Source: an uncultured Eubacteriales bacterium (GTDB taxonomy: Bacteria; Bacillota; Clostridia; Christensenellales; Aristaeellaceae). From it: 48,996 nt of DNA. Under the pieces are notes generated by a model that made no database searches, was not told the origin of the DNA, and saw only the letters and a list, made by a program, of their open reading frames with translations. Location: positions 1 to 48,996 of the forward strand of contig CADCFG010000026.1 in the NCBI GenBank assembly GCA_902800625.1, read 5' to 3'. Within the stretch, counting starts at the first letter, position 1. Every line of letters starts with the position of its first letter. The translations under genes were made by a program, and so were the position numbers. Below, one piece after another: positions 18,085 to 26,515 of this stretch.

Positions 18085-18396
18085 ATGGCAGTCAAGAGCG
18101 CGAACGTCGTTGCCAGGGTGGAACCTGACATCAAGGAGAAGGCGGAAGCCATTTTTGAAACCCTGGGCATCCCTGCGTCCACAGCCATCAATATGTTCTA
18201 TCGACAGGTGATCCTGTGGGACGGTATGCCCTTCCGGCCTTCGATTCCATCCGGGCGGCCCCATGCCCGCGATGAGATGACCGATGAAGAGTTCGACCGG
18301 CGCATGGCGATGGGACTTGCCCAGGCCAAGGCGGATCAGTCGGCACCGCTGCCTGAGGTGTTCGACAGACTGATCGGGGAGATCGCCAATGGATGA
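18085..18396 (+). CDS. RelB/DinJ-family antitoxin
   Basis: A 103-residue protein starting MAVKSANVVARVEPDIKEKA. It has the RelB/DinJ ribbon-helix-helix pattern: a short basic strand, then ETLGIPASTAINMFYRQVI, followed by an extended toxin-binding tail. It should bind and neutralise the toxin encoded next and repress its own promoter. The GTGAGC/AAAGGA region upstream serves as ribosome site. Its stop overlaps the toxin start by eight bases, the usual toxin-antitoxin coupling. Confidence 0.88.
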   Translation: MAVKSANVVARVEPDIKEKAEAIFETLGIPASTAINMFYRQVILWDGMPFRPSIPSGRPHARDEMTDEEFDRRMAMGLAQAKADQSAPLPEVFDRLIGEIANG

Positions 18397-18730
18397 TCGC
18401 TATGAGGTGAAGGTCACAGGCCACGCTGAAGCCGCCATGCGTGAGATCGCGCGATACATCGCCTTTGAGTTGTTGGCGCCGGAGGCGGCGGTCAACCTGT
18501 TGGTGATTCTGCAGCAGGAGATGGAGAAGCTGGCCTACATGCCTGGTCGGGTCCACCTGACGCCGGAGGAACCCTGGAACAGTGAAGGCATCCACCGCCT
18601 GCCGGTGAAGAACTTCTATGTGTATTTCTGGATCGATGAGGACAGAAAGAAGGTCCAGGTCATCGACGTGATTTACATCAAGCGGGATCAACAGCGACAA
18701 CTAATGAATATGCCGTTGGAAGACGAATAA
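18389..18730 (+). CDS. RelE/ParE-family toxin
   Basis: A 113-residue protein with the ParE/RelE plasmid-stabilisation fold pattern: YEVKVTGHAEAAMREIARYI at the start and HRLPVKNFYVYFWIDEDRKK with VIDVIYIKRDQ at the end. Family members are mRNA interferases or gyrase inhibitors; the sequence does not separate these. It overlaps the upstream antitoxin gene. Such pairs stabilise mobile elements, which fits this cargo region. Confidence 0.85.
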   Translation: MDDRYEVKVTGHAEAAMREIARYIAFELLAPEAAVNLLVILQQEMEKLAYMPGRVHLTPEEPWNSEGIHRLPVKNFYVYFWIDEDRKKVQVIDVIYIKRDQQRQLMNMPLEDE

Positions 18731-18750
18731 CTGAATACGAGCACGAGAGA

Positions 18751-18775
18751 AGCACTCTGGCAACGGGGTGCTTTC
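18751..18775 (+). terminator. Intercistronic attenuator-like hairpin
   Basis: AGCACTC...GGGTGCT followed by TTTCC, placed after the toxin gene and before the DUF4241 gene. It resembles 16833-16857 in layout. Confidence 0.4.
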
Positions 18776-18797
18776 CTGCGTTTTGGAGGAGTTGAAT

Positions 18798-19379
18798 ATG
18801 AGCAATACGATACCCCTGTCGCGTGAGGGCAGGAGGAATGAAACCCATGAGACTCTGGACCTTGGAACGTTTGAGATGGTCTCAAGCAGGATGGCGGTGT
18901 CCGACCCATGCTATGATGCAGACGTGTGGTGTCGGGGTGAGTTGGAGAATGTGCTGCCGGGTACCTGGCAGGCATACGCGATCAAGCGTGACAAGGGGGA
19001 GTGGGGGCCCCGCGTCGTCCGGCTCGTCGCAGTGCACAGGGAATACGCGGATACCTGCGAATTCGCCGCGGAGCTCGCCCCGTTTGAGGTGGGCGTGGAT
19101 TCCGGGCAGGCGGGCCTGTTTGACTGCCTGCATTATAGGGATGATACCGTGGCCGTCGAGCATCCGAATGTGAGCCGGAAGGACGCTGGCATGTTGTGGT
19201 ACATGCAATGCTGCTGCCGGACGCTGACCAGGGAGGCTGCGGGCGTGATGCCCTATGGCGTGGTAGCTTCCAGTGGATATGGCGACGGATCCTATGACTG
19301 TTTTGTCAGCAGGAACAGCGACGGGAAGATCGTGCGCGTCGAAATAGAGTATATCCCGGAGGAGGGTGACGATGAGTAA
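18798..19379 (+). CDS. DUF4241-domain protein
   Basis: A 193-residue protein starting MSNTIPLSREGRRN with GGAGGAG eight bases upstream. The C-terminal part VVASSGYGDGSYDCFVSRN with VRVEIEYIPEEGDDE is the hallmark of DUF4241, found in bacterial immunity and mobile-element genes; SDPCYDADVW near residue 35 is also typical. No signal peptide. It overlaps the next small frame by eight bases. Function unknown; immunity-protein-like roles are suggested for relatives. Confidence 0.75.
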   Translation: MSNTIPLSREGRRNETHETLDLGTFEMVSSRMAVSDPCYDADVWCRGELENVLPGTWQAYAIKRDKGEWGPRVVRLVAVHREYADTCEFAAELAPFEVGVDSGQAGLFDCLHYRDDTVAVEHPNVSRKDAGMLWYMQCCCRTLTREAAGVMPYGVVASSGYGDGSYDCFVSRNSDGKIVRVEIEYIPEEGDDE

Positions 19380-19980
19380 GCTGTGTTACTTCGATGTGAG
19401 CGGCTGGCAGGAGGATGGGTCTTCACTGCCAGCCGAAAACAAGTAGGAGGTCATCGACATCCTGGAAGAGCTGATTGCTGATGACTTCAAGCAGGATCTC
19501 AGCGAGGATTCGGCGCAGTTCATGCGCTTCTCCACGGAATATGAGTTCGCACCGGAAGAAGTTCAGGAGGCGTGCTCCAAATACGCAAAGGCCCATCCCA
19601 GAATCATTCTGGAGATAGAATACTCGAACCATGACGAGGAGTTTTTCCAGCGAATCCGTTTCAAGGGGAAGTTGTGCGAGCACAATGACGCGGCCTATCA
19701 CTTTATGCCGTTCAAGTGCATCACCCTCCCAAAGGAGGATCTGCCGCTGCCAGTGATCGAGTTCACATATGGATCTGCTGAAACGGAGGATGCCCTTTCG
19801 CTGATGGTCCTCCTGGGCCGGGTATTGTCGCCGGATGAGTTGGACAGCCTTGAGGATTCCGTCGCAACCTATGCAGAGGAGAACACGGATTATTGCTTCG
19901 AAGAGCTGATCCGGGATCTCCTGGAAGCCACCGGCGTTGAGTACTGGATCATATCGCCGATGCGTACATACAGAATATAA
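19372..19980 (+). pseudogene. Unrecognised cargo gene split by an in-frame TAG
   Basis: The frame begins ATGAGTAAG, overlapping the DUF4241 stop, and reads MSKLCYFDVSGWQEDGSSLP to ENK, then TAG at 19444-19446, then EVIDILEELIADDFKQDLSE and an open frame to 19980. From 19447 on the codon pattern is protein-like without a start or ribosome site until ATG at 19522, so this is one gene of about 202 codons with a single amber codon. The product is acidic; it is not recognised. If TAG is read through or stands for CAG, the protein is full length. Confidence 0.6.
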
Positions 19981-19998
19981 TGAATTGGAGTGATTTCG

Positions 19999-20409
19999 GT
20001 GAAGGAGAATATCTTATCGGTGATTCCTGGCTCGGAAGGAAACAAGGGCTATTACTATTCCGACAGTGATCGGGAGTATTGCTGTGTAGGCCATATCCGA
20101 GGTGACTTCGGAAAGAATGGCGACGAGTATTGGGCGACCTTCTGGGAACATGAAGGTAGCAATGCGGCCGGGAAAGACTGCAGGGAAGAGCTGACCGTGC
20201 TGGTAAACACGCTCCGCAACAACCTGCTCAAAAGCAGGAAAGCAATGCGCAAACACATCCAGCAACACCCGCCACTGATCCTCGATGCGGGTGAAATCAT
20301 GACCTACGGGTATCAGGTGTCTACGGAGAAGTACGACTACTACATCCGCTGTTCGCCTTATCCGGGCGTGTATGACTTCTACATCTATATGTACATACGG
20401 GAGGTATGA
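19999..20409 (+). CDS. Hypothetical cargo protein, 136 residues
   Basis: The GTG start (MKENILSVIPGSEGNKGYYY) has TTGGAG eight bases upstream; another GTG at 19990 is in frame but worse placed. Rich in Tyr near the end (YDYYIRCSPYPGVYDFYIYM). No recognised domain. A further 20-codon frame (20413-20475) with no partner follows and may be the remnant of the next cargo gene. Confidence 0.6.
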   Translation: MKENILSVIPGSEGNKGYYYSDSDREYCCVGHIRGDFGKNGDEYWATFWEHEGSNAAGKDCREELTVLVNTLRNNLLKSRKAMRKHIQQHPPLILDAGEIMTYGYQVSTEKYDYYIRCSPYPGVYDFYIYMYIREV

Positions 20410-20520
20410 TCCATGAGCAATCGCATCCACAACATATGCCGGTCGCCTCGGCAATGGCGGGAAAAAGGCCATTGATAAGCATTTCAAGGCGGCTATTAAA
20501 AGGTACGGTTACATAGCTGA

Positions 20521-21998
20521 TTACTCTGCATTGTACCACGCCTCCGCGTCCTTCCTGAACTGCTCCAGGGAGGGCTGGTGCATGTAGATCATGTGGCCGG
20601 CGGGGTAGTAGGTGAAGGACAGGTTTTCGCGGTTCTCCGGGTTGAGGAACACGTGGTCATATACCCACTCGGCGGCGAAGAAGGGGGTGGACAGGTCGTA
20701 GTAGCCGCACAGCACCCAGACCTTCATGAACCTGTTCCGGGTCATGGTGTTGCGGATGAGCTTTTTCTGATCGAGAGCCTGGTTGTCGCGGTTGTACTTC
20801 CACTCGCTGTACGGGGTTTGGCCGACACTTACATAGAGCAGGTCGGTTTGATAGCCCAACTTTCCGGCGAAGTAGTTGTTGATCGCGCTGCCGAAGGCCG
20901 TGCCGAATGTGGTCGACGAGGGATCGGCGTCACCTTCGATGGGACGGCCATCGGTGACGTAGCCGGTCAGGCGTCCGTCCAGGCAGCCCACCGCCAGCTC
21001 ACGATCGCTGAGCAGGTCGGAGTAGAAATCGTCGACATAGACCCGCAGGTTGTCGTGGATCACGGCTTCCTTTTCAGACCGATGTAGGCGGCGATCCCCC
21101 CGGCGATGTCGTCCAGCTCGACCTGGCTCAGATGTGTGCCATTGAACAGGGCGTGCTGGTAGTCGCCCCCGGCAAATTCCCGCACTTCAGTCATGTAATC
21201 CTCCAGCAACATGGACTGATACTTCTCGTCCAACAGGCCGTGATACCAGGCGATGGCCGCGTAGCTGGGCAGGGTCAGCACGTAGCTCAGATCGGTGGAA
21301 TCGTCCCGCCCATTGAGCGCCGTGTTCATGTCGTTGATACTGGAGATCAGCATCGCGCCGTTCACGTACAGGTCGTATTGCGTGGCCAGGTAATCGGCCA
21401 CGCCCACGGCCCGGACGGTGCCGTAGGATTCGCCCGACAGGTACTTCGGGCTGCCCCAGCGACCGTACAGGCTGGTATATAGCCGTATGAACTTGCTCAC
21501 GGAGATGATATCGGCATCATAGTTCCAGAAGTCCGACGGGTCGGTGCCCTTCATTGCCCGGGAATAGCCGGTGCCCACCGGATCGATGAACACCAGGTCC
21601 GTCATATCCAGGATCGAGCAGGGGTTGTCCACCAGCCCGGTTGGCAGTCCGGTCGGCGCACCGTCGCCGTTCACATTCACCCGGCGGGGGCCCAGCATGC
21701 CCAGGTGCAGATACAGGGAAGCCGCGCCGGGGCCGCCGCTGAAGGCGAATGTGATGGGGCGTTGATCCAGGTTCTCCACTCCGTCCAGCGTGTAGGCGGT
21801 GAAGAACATCTGGGCTTGGCTGCCTTCCATCTCCACCATCATCCGGCCGGTGGTGGCGGTATAGCTCAGGGTCTGCCCGGCGATCTGAGCGGTGTGATGG
21901 GTGACGGACAGCGCCTCCGTCCCCGAGGACTCGGCCAGCGCGCCTGAAAGCGTTGCGAGCATGCACAGCGCAAGCAACAGTGACAGCCATTTTTTCAT
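20521..21998 (-). pseudogene. Secreted serine carboxypeptidase (peptidase S10), one frameshift
   Basis: The first frame (21998-21060) has a signal peptide (MKKWLSLLLALCMLATLSG), FAFSGGPGAAS, the PVGTGYS motif and the nucleophile SGESYGT. It stops at 21060. The other frame (21063-20521) supplies the catalytic Asp in GYYDLSTPF and the His in PAGHMIYMH. Together they make a complete S10 carboxypeptidase of about 490 residues, acting on peptide C-termini outside the cell. The join lies at CTGAAAAGG near 21070, where a minus-one shift restores the frame. With only four A residues the site is a weak slippery sequence, so a mutation or sequence error is more likely than programmed shifting. AGAGAGGA precedes the start. 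Confidence 0.85.
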
Positions 21999-22064
21999 GG
22001 TATAATCCTCTCTTATGGGTCAGATGATCTTTCAGTATATCAGCCATCGATCACTGTATTATTA

Positions 22065-22984
22065 TCATGTCACCGTGAACTCTGTCCATACAACATGATT
22101 GTACTCCATTACGTCGTCGGCCTTTTTCATGCCGCATTTTTCATAGAAGGGCACGGCTTTTTCATTGGCGACCAGATATACCGCGATGTCCTTCTCGCCC
22201 CCGGCCAGCTGATGCGCGGTCTGCATCAGGCGTCTGCCGATGCCCTGGTGGATCGGTGATGTAGAGCCAATAGGCGTAATCCGTCAGCCCGAACAGCACG
22301 CCCACCAGCTGGCCTTGTTCATTCCGGGCGGTGAGGCTGATGGAAACTGTATTTACCAGGCGGACGATCCGCTCCTCGAAGCGTTCTTTGGGGTACTGGG
22401 AGCCAAGGTCTGTCCGTTTGAGGAAGTCGGTGTATTCCTCCGCCGTGATTCTTTCTTCCCGGATCGTAATGGCGGGTGTATGGCCTTTCAGATACGCTTC
22501 AAACTCCGGCGTCCAGCTCCAGTATCGGATGCCCCAGTTTTCAAAGCTCCATTCTTCCATATAATTGTTGCACTCATAATCCACGTACCAGATCAGCCCG
22601 TCCCGCACCACGAAATTGGTGGGAAACCAGTCGATGTTCAGACCGGCGGCCTTCGCCTTGGCCGCCATGTCTCGCACCTGAGCAAGATAGGGCGCTGCGG
22701 ACGTTCCGCTTTTGACCAGTTCAAAGATGGTGGGTCCTTCGATGTATTCCTTCACAATGCGCTCGGCGTCCATGTCGATGGCCAGCATTTGCGGGATGCG
22801 GATGCCTGCCGCCTGCAGGCGTTCATAATCCCGCTGTTCCGCTTCGATTTTGTTGCCGAAGGCATAATAATCGCAAGGTTCATGGTGGATTTGCTTCACC
22901 ACTACTTGCTGCCCGTCGCAATTCGCAAGCCAGGAATACCCGCCCTTGCCGTGGCCCAGCAGCCTGAGGATGCGATAGGATTGA
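22065..22984 (-). pseudogene. Kinase-like domain fused to a GNAT acetyltransferase, broken at both ends of the join
   Basis: The N-terminal part reads SYRILRLLGHGKGGYSWLA (glycine loop), VVVKQI (lysine), NIDWFPTNFV (catalytic-loop-like) and WYVDYECN (metal-site-like), as in small aminoglycoside-kinase/protein-kinase-fold enzymes. The second half resembles a GNAT domain. It shifts frame at about 22250, where one extra C follows YWLYITD; the other frame completes QGIGRRLM, NEKAVPFYEKCGM and ends at 22065. No start codon remains: the frame meets TAG just inside the RAYT element that abuts it at 22985. The gene is therefore dead or truncated. Substrate unknown. Confidence 0.7.
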
Positions 22985-23839
22985 AAGACACGGGGACGGT
23001 TCTAATGTCTTGATATGAATGTCCAAAGGTGGTATGCTCATTCCACAGGGCAGGTGATCGTATGTCTAGAATGGCGCGGGTAAAGTCATGCACGGGATTA
23101 TATCATGTGATGTTGCGGGGAGCCGACAGGAGAATCATCTTTTCGGATGATGAAGACAACCGACGTTTTTTAGAAATACTGCAACGCGTGAAGCAGGAGT
23201 CCCTGATTAAGCTGTTCGCGTATTGCCTGATGGGAAATCATGTTCATCTTCTTCTGAGGGAAGGAGAAGAACCTCTGGGAATGACTTTCAAACGCATAGG
23301 GGTTTCGTATGTGTATTATTACAACTGGAAGTACCAGCTACACGGACATCTCTTTCAGGACAGATACCGAAGCGAGCAGGTGGAGGACGATGCGTATTTT
23401 CTGGAAGTCCTTCGGTATATCTGTCAGAACCCAGTGAAGGCTGGTCTCTGCGCAAAACCCTTTGAGTATCCGTGGCTGGGGTGCAGCGGAATCACGGAAT
23501 GCGACGCGCTGCTGGATGGCTTTGGGAATCTGACGGACCTAAAGGGAGACGCTCTTCTGAGATTTGTCAGTGAACGATGTGACATGGACCATCTGGAGGA
23601 TAACGGGACAAAGCGCCTGACAGACCGTGAAGCGACAGAACGCCTGCGGATGGCCTGCGGGTGCAGCAATACGCAGGATATCGGCGGATGGGCGGCAGAG
23701 AAACGCGATACAGCGTTAAGAAAGGCATTGGGAACCGGGGTTTCTATCCGGCAACTGTCCAGATTGACGGGCATCAGCAAGGCAATCATCGAACGAATTA
23801 CAAAGATCTAGCATGACAAAAGAACCGTCCCCGTGTCTT
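22985..23839 (+). mobile_element. RAYT element with 19-bp inverted ends
   Basis: AAGACACGGGGACGGTTCT at 22985-23003 is exactly inverted at 23821-23839, with the transposase gene between. The borders lie against a kinase fragment on the left and an IS66 fragment on the right. GGGGACGGTTCT-type ends next to this transposase family are widespread in Firmicutes and related bacteria. Confidence 0.85.
23062..23811 (+). CDS. REP-associated tyrosine transposase (RAYT, IS200-like Y1 fold)
   Basis: A 249-residue protein starting MSRMARVKSCTGLYHVMLRG. It has the HUH metal motif GNHVHLLLREG and the downstream tyrosine helix DAYFLEVLRYICQNPVKAGL, with a C-terminal helix-turn-helix-like tail (LSRLTGISKAIIERI). 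Family members cut and rejoin single-stranded DNA at palindromic repeats through a phosphotyrosine. The frame is intact and it lies inside perfect inverted ends, so the element may be recent. AGGTGA serves as ribosome site. Confidence 0.9.
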   Translation: MSRMARVKSCTGLYHVMLRGADRRIIFSDDEDNRRFLEILQRVKQESLIKLFAYCLMGNHVHLLLREGEEPLGMTFKRIGVSYVYYYNWKYQLHGHLFQDRYRSEQVEDDAYFLEVLRYICQNPVKAGLCAKPFEYPWLGCSGITECDALLDGFGNLTDLKGDALLRFVSERCDMDHLEDNGTKRLTDREATERLRMACGCSNTQDIGGWAAEKRDTALRKALGTGVSIRQLSRLTGISKAIIERITKI

Positions 23840-24006
23840 CATTGGAGTTGCTCGGTCAGTTCTTTCATCTGCTGTAGCAGCTGATTGAACATTTTTCCAT
23901 GCCGAACACCTCCCCATAGCTTCTCTTGCTATGGTTTATTATTCGACATGACTTCGTAATTCCCTTTTGGATTTTTACGTTAATTCGTGGAGGGACTGAA
24001 CAGTTA
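23840..24006 (-). mobile_element. 5' end of an IS66-family element
   Basis: On the minus strand the stretch begins GTAACTGTTCAGTCC, the GTAA-type end of IS66 elements. It continues through a leader with GGGGAGG to ATG at 23900 and a frame giving MFNQLLQQMKELTEQLQ, like the N-terminal coiled coil of TnpC; one base is missing in the A run after the ATG. The RAYT element cuts it off. A related 3' end is at 31467. Confidence 0.5.
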
Positions 24007-24026
24007 CCCCGCTTTCATGGTTTACG

Positions 24027-24040
24027 AAAACCTGTTTATA
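24027..24040 (+). promoter_or_regulatory. Candidate ECF-type promoter element of the sigma operon
   Basis: AAAACCTGTTTATA lies 41 bases before the sigma gene. Close variants occur before the 26516 gene and before the acyl-CoA ligase gene. AACC-type -35 elements are typical of ECF sigma factors, so this could be an autoregulated promoter; the -10 is not clear. Confidence 0.35.
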
Positions 24041-24080
24041 GGGTAAAATAGTGACGTGAAGACGGGAGGTGAAAGCAGGG

Positions 24081-24641
24081 ATGCGCGACACCGATGAAGC
24101 GATCTACCTCCGTTATCTCGCGGAGGAGAGCGAAGCGGACCTGGAAGCCCTGCTGGCCCGCCACAGAGACGGCCTTTTCCTGTTCCTTTATTCGTTCGTA
24201 CGCAGCAGTGAGGATGCCGAGGAGCTGCTGATGGACACCTTCGCCCGGCTGGCGGTGGACAAGCCGGCCTTTACACTCCGGTATCCTGGCAGCTTTAAGA
24301 ACTGGCTGTACGCCATTGCTCGCAACAACGCGCGCATGCATATCCGCAAGGGGAGGGTGCAGGCCGTTCCTATGCAGGAAAACGTTCCCTCCGGCGGCGA
24401 TCTGCCAGAGACGGCGCTTTTGCAGGATGAGCGCAATCGCCTGCTCTATCAGGCCATGGAGGCGCTCAGGCCGGAATACCGCCGCGCGCTGAGCCTGCTG
24501 TATTTCGACGGCTTTTCCCATGACGAGATCGCCCAGGCGATGGGCCTGCGCAAGGGACAGGTTTACAGCATTCTGAAACGCGGCAGAAAAGCGCTGAAAA
24601 AGGCGCTGGAAGGGATGGGGTTGGGCGATGCGCAGTATTGA
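24081..24641 (+). CDS. ECF RNA polymerase sigma factor
   Basis: A 186-residue sigma-70 family protein with only regions 2 and 4. Region 2 runs through LEALLARHRDGLFLFLYSFV, DAEELLMDTF and FKNWLYAIARNNA. Region 4 is LRPEYRRALSLLYFDGFSHD with EIAQAMGLRKGQVYSILKRG. It would direct polymerase to stress- or envelope-type promoters. The start ATG at 24081 follows GGGAGG at about 12 bases; an in-frame GTG at 24069 overlaps that site. Its end overlaps the next gene by 14 bases, implying coupled translation with a small membrane protein, and a PrsW-like protease follows two genes later, pointing to regulated proteolysis of a membrane anti-sigma factor. Confidence 0.92.
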   Translation: MRDTDEAIYLRYLAEESEADLEALLARHRDGLFLFLYSFVRSSEDAEELLMDTFARLAVDKPAFTLRYPGSFKNWLYAIARNNARMHIRKGRVQAVPMQENVPSGGDLPETALLQDERNRLLYQAMEALRPEYRRALSLLYFDGFSHDEIAQAMGLRKGQVYSILKRGRKALKKALEGMGLGDAQY

Positions 24642-24951
24642 CGGGCAAATGAAAGAGATACTCCGGCGCAGGGATATCTACCGGGCCATGAAGGCCCTCC
24701 GGCAGAAGATCATCCTGGAAGCCGCGCTGTGCGGCTGCTGCGCCTTCATGATGATCGCGGTCGTCGTTTTCCTGCCCTGGCTGAACGGTATGTCCGATCG
24801 GGCTCCGATCCAGCAATACGGAGGCATGGTGCTGACAATGCCCTCCGTCGGTTATGTGCTCATCGCGCTACTGGCCTTCGTTCTGGGCGCGGCGGTGACG
24901 CTGCTGTGCCAGCATTGGAAACAAAAGAGAGACAGGGAGCGTGAGTTATAA
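24628..24951 (+). CDS. Two-helix membrane protein, candidate anti-sigma factor
   Basis: A 107-residue protein with a basic cytoplasmic-type N-terminus (MRSIDGQMKEILRRRDIYRA), two membrane segments (AALCGCCAFMMIAVVVFLPW and VGYVLIALLAFVLGAAVTLL) and a charged tail. It overlaps the sigma gene and a similar protein of identical length lies at 26516-26839. It has no zinc-binding anti-sigma motif. Position and topology fit a minimal anti-sigma factor held in the membrane, but that is inference. Confidence 0.75.
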   Translation: MRSIDGQMKEILRRRDIYRAMKALRQKIILEAALCGCCAFMMIAVVVFLPWLNGMSDRAPIQQYGGMVLTMPSVGYVLIALLAFVLGAAVTLLCQHWKQKRDREREL

Positions 24952-25739
24952 TGGCCCCCGGTATGCTCGCGCTGATGCCCGTGAGCCTCCAGATCGCCAT
25001 ACTTGTGGCGCTGGTGATCCTGTCGGCGCGTTTGATCCGTGAAAGCGGACAGGCCATTCTCGCCGTATTCCTCACGTTTATTCTGTCCCTCTGGCTGCTC
25101 ACCGACCTGTATTGGGTAATCTATGATTTCATACGCCATGATTCCCGGATGCCCTTCGCCGCCAACGAAATCGGCGAAGCCGCCATATTCCTTATGGAAG
25201 GGGCCATGCTGAGATCCCTTGCCCGCGGCTGGAAGGGCCTCCTGCTTACCCAGGCCATCGGGGCGCTGGTCTTCGCGGCCTGCAACGTGGCACTGTGGAT
25301 CGTCTGGTCAGGTGAATGGGTGGATGATCTCTTCGTCGGCATGGCCTTTGCCGGTTTTCTGGTCCAGGCCGCCCGCGCACTGGCCTCCAATCGATCGCTG
25401 ATATCCCGGGAATGGGCGCTGCTCGGCATCGGCTGCGCACTGCTGATCGTGGGGCAGGGGCTGACCTTCCTTGTGACAGGGACGACAAAAGCCGCGCTGG
25501 ATACGGGCTGTTCCGTGCTGCTGGCGGCGGGGACGCTCTGGTGGGCCGCCAAGGCGCTGCTTACCTGGCGGAAAGACGCCGGCGACGTTTCATTGCTGTG
25601 CCTGGTTTTTGCCTGGATCGCCTGGGTCGTCATCGCGAAATACATGAGCGCTGGCACCTGGTATGCCGTGTTCATGGTCTGTGAAACCCTTTGCCTGCCG
25701 ATGCTGTACGGAGCCGTCAGAAGGGTGGTGGCGGCATGA
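24951..25739 (+). CDS. Polytopic membrane protein of the sigma operon
   Basis: A 262-residue protein with about eight hydrophobic segments (for example LQIAILVALVILSARLI, AVFLTFILSLWLLTDLYWVI, LLGIGCALLIVGQGLTFLV). Its ATG overlaps the stop of the preceding gene (TAATG) and its own stop overlaps the next start, so it is co-translated. No catalytic motif was seen. It may sense the envelope signal or assist the protease; function not recognised. Confidence 0.8.
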   Translation: MAPGMLALMPVSLQIAILVALVILSARLIRESGQAILAVFLTFILSLWLLTDLYWVIYDFIRHDSRMPFAANEIGEAAIFLMEGAMLRSLARGWKGLLLTQAIGALVFAACNVALWIVWSGEWVDDLFVGMAFAGFLVQAARALASNRSLISREWALLGIGCALLIVGQGLTFLVTGTTKAALDTGCSVLLAAGTLWWAAKALLTWRKDAGDVSLLCLVFAWIAWVVIAKYMSAGTWYAVFMVCETLCLPMLYGAVRRVVAA

Positions 25740-26365
25740 TCTTTTCGGAAAACGTGCTGGTGTGCATGGCAGTACCGCTACTGCTGACGCTGTTCTTCCT
25801 GCGGGACAACGCCCGTCAATTCGTGTTCAATTTCCTGCTGGGCATGGCGGCCTGCCTGCTGGGAGCCTACGTCAGCGGGTTTGTGGACGCCGCCTCCGGG
25901 CTGGGCGTGGTGGACACGGCGATATTCATTTCTCCAGTGACGGAGGAGGCCATGAAGCTTCTGCCCCTGCTGTTTTATTTCCTCATGTTCGATCCTGACG
26001 ACGATCATCTGATCCTGGCGGCTGTGGGCGTCGGCGCGGGCTTTGCCACCTTTGAGAACATCTGCTCGATGATCGCCTCCGGCACGGAAAGCCTGAGCTT
26101 CCTGCTGATCCGGGGCCTGGCGGTGGGCGTGATGCACATCGTCAGCGTATTCGCCATGACCATGGGGCTGGTGATCGCCCGGCGCTTCCGGGTCCTGCGC
26201 CTGTCCAGCACCGTCGGAGCGCTCTCCCTGAGCATGTTGTTTCACGGCATCTACAATCTGTTGGTGTCCGGTCCCGGCGTCACCGCCATCATTGGTTACG
26301 CGCTTCCCCTTTTGACCGCGGGGCTTCTGCTCTTTGCCCTGCGAAGGCAGCGGATCGGACAATAA
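25736..26365 (+). CDS. PrsW-family intramembrane protease
   Basis: A 209-residue membrane protein starting MIFSENVLVCMA, with ATGA overlap to the preceding gene. Family signatures are FISPVTEEAMKLLPLLFYF (Glu-Glu with Lys), VGVGAGFATFENI, GVMHIVSVFAMTMGL and SMLFHGIYNLL, giving the conserved Glu and His residues inside membrane segments. PrsW makes the first cut in anti-sigma RsiW in Bacillus and so releases SigW. Here an ECF sigma factor and small membrane proteins share the operon, so the same logic is likely, with the 107-residue proteins as possible substrates. Confidence 0.85.
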   Translation: MIFSENVLVCMAVPLLLTLFFLRDNARQFVFNFLLGMAACLLGAYVSGFVDAASGLGVVDTAIFISPVTEEAMKLLPLLFYFLMFDPDDDHLILAAVGVGAGFATFENICSMIASGTESLSFLLIRGLAVGVMHIVSVFAMTMGLVIARRFRVLRLSSTVGALSLSMLFHGIYNLLVSGPGVTAIIGYALPLLTAGLLLFALRRQRIGQ

Positions 26366-26454
26366 TGGAAAGTGCTTCCTTCCATTCTGAAACGCGGTAC
26401 GGTTTATATTTGTTACAAAATTATTAAATCTGAATTTCCCCTGCCCAATATCCC

Positions 26455-26471
26455 AAAAACCTGCATTTATA
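26455..26471 (+). promoter_or_regulatory. Candidate ECF-type promoter element before the second small membrane gene
   Basis: AAAAACCTGCATTTATA, 45 bases before the 26516 start, resembles the element before the sigma gene. The 26366-26515 gap is AT-rich and otherwise empty. Confidence 0.3.
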
Positions 26472-26515
26472 TAGGTGCGAGGATATTGGCGGACCCTGTC
26501 AGGGGAGGCGACGAC

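Noticed and set aside
23842..23892. MFNQLLQQMKELTEQLQ as the missing N-terminus of the kinase gene, split by the RAYT element
   Set aside because: The same stretch fits an IS66 TnpC N-terminus better: it is preceded by a GTAACTGTTCAGTCC terminus and leader in the correct orientation.
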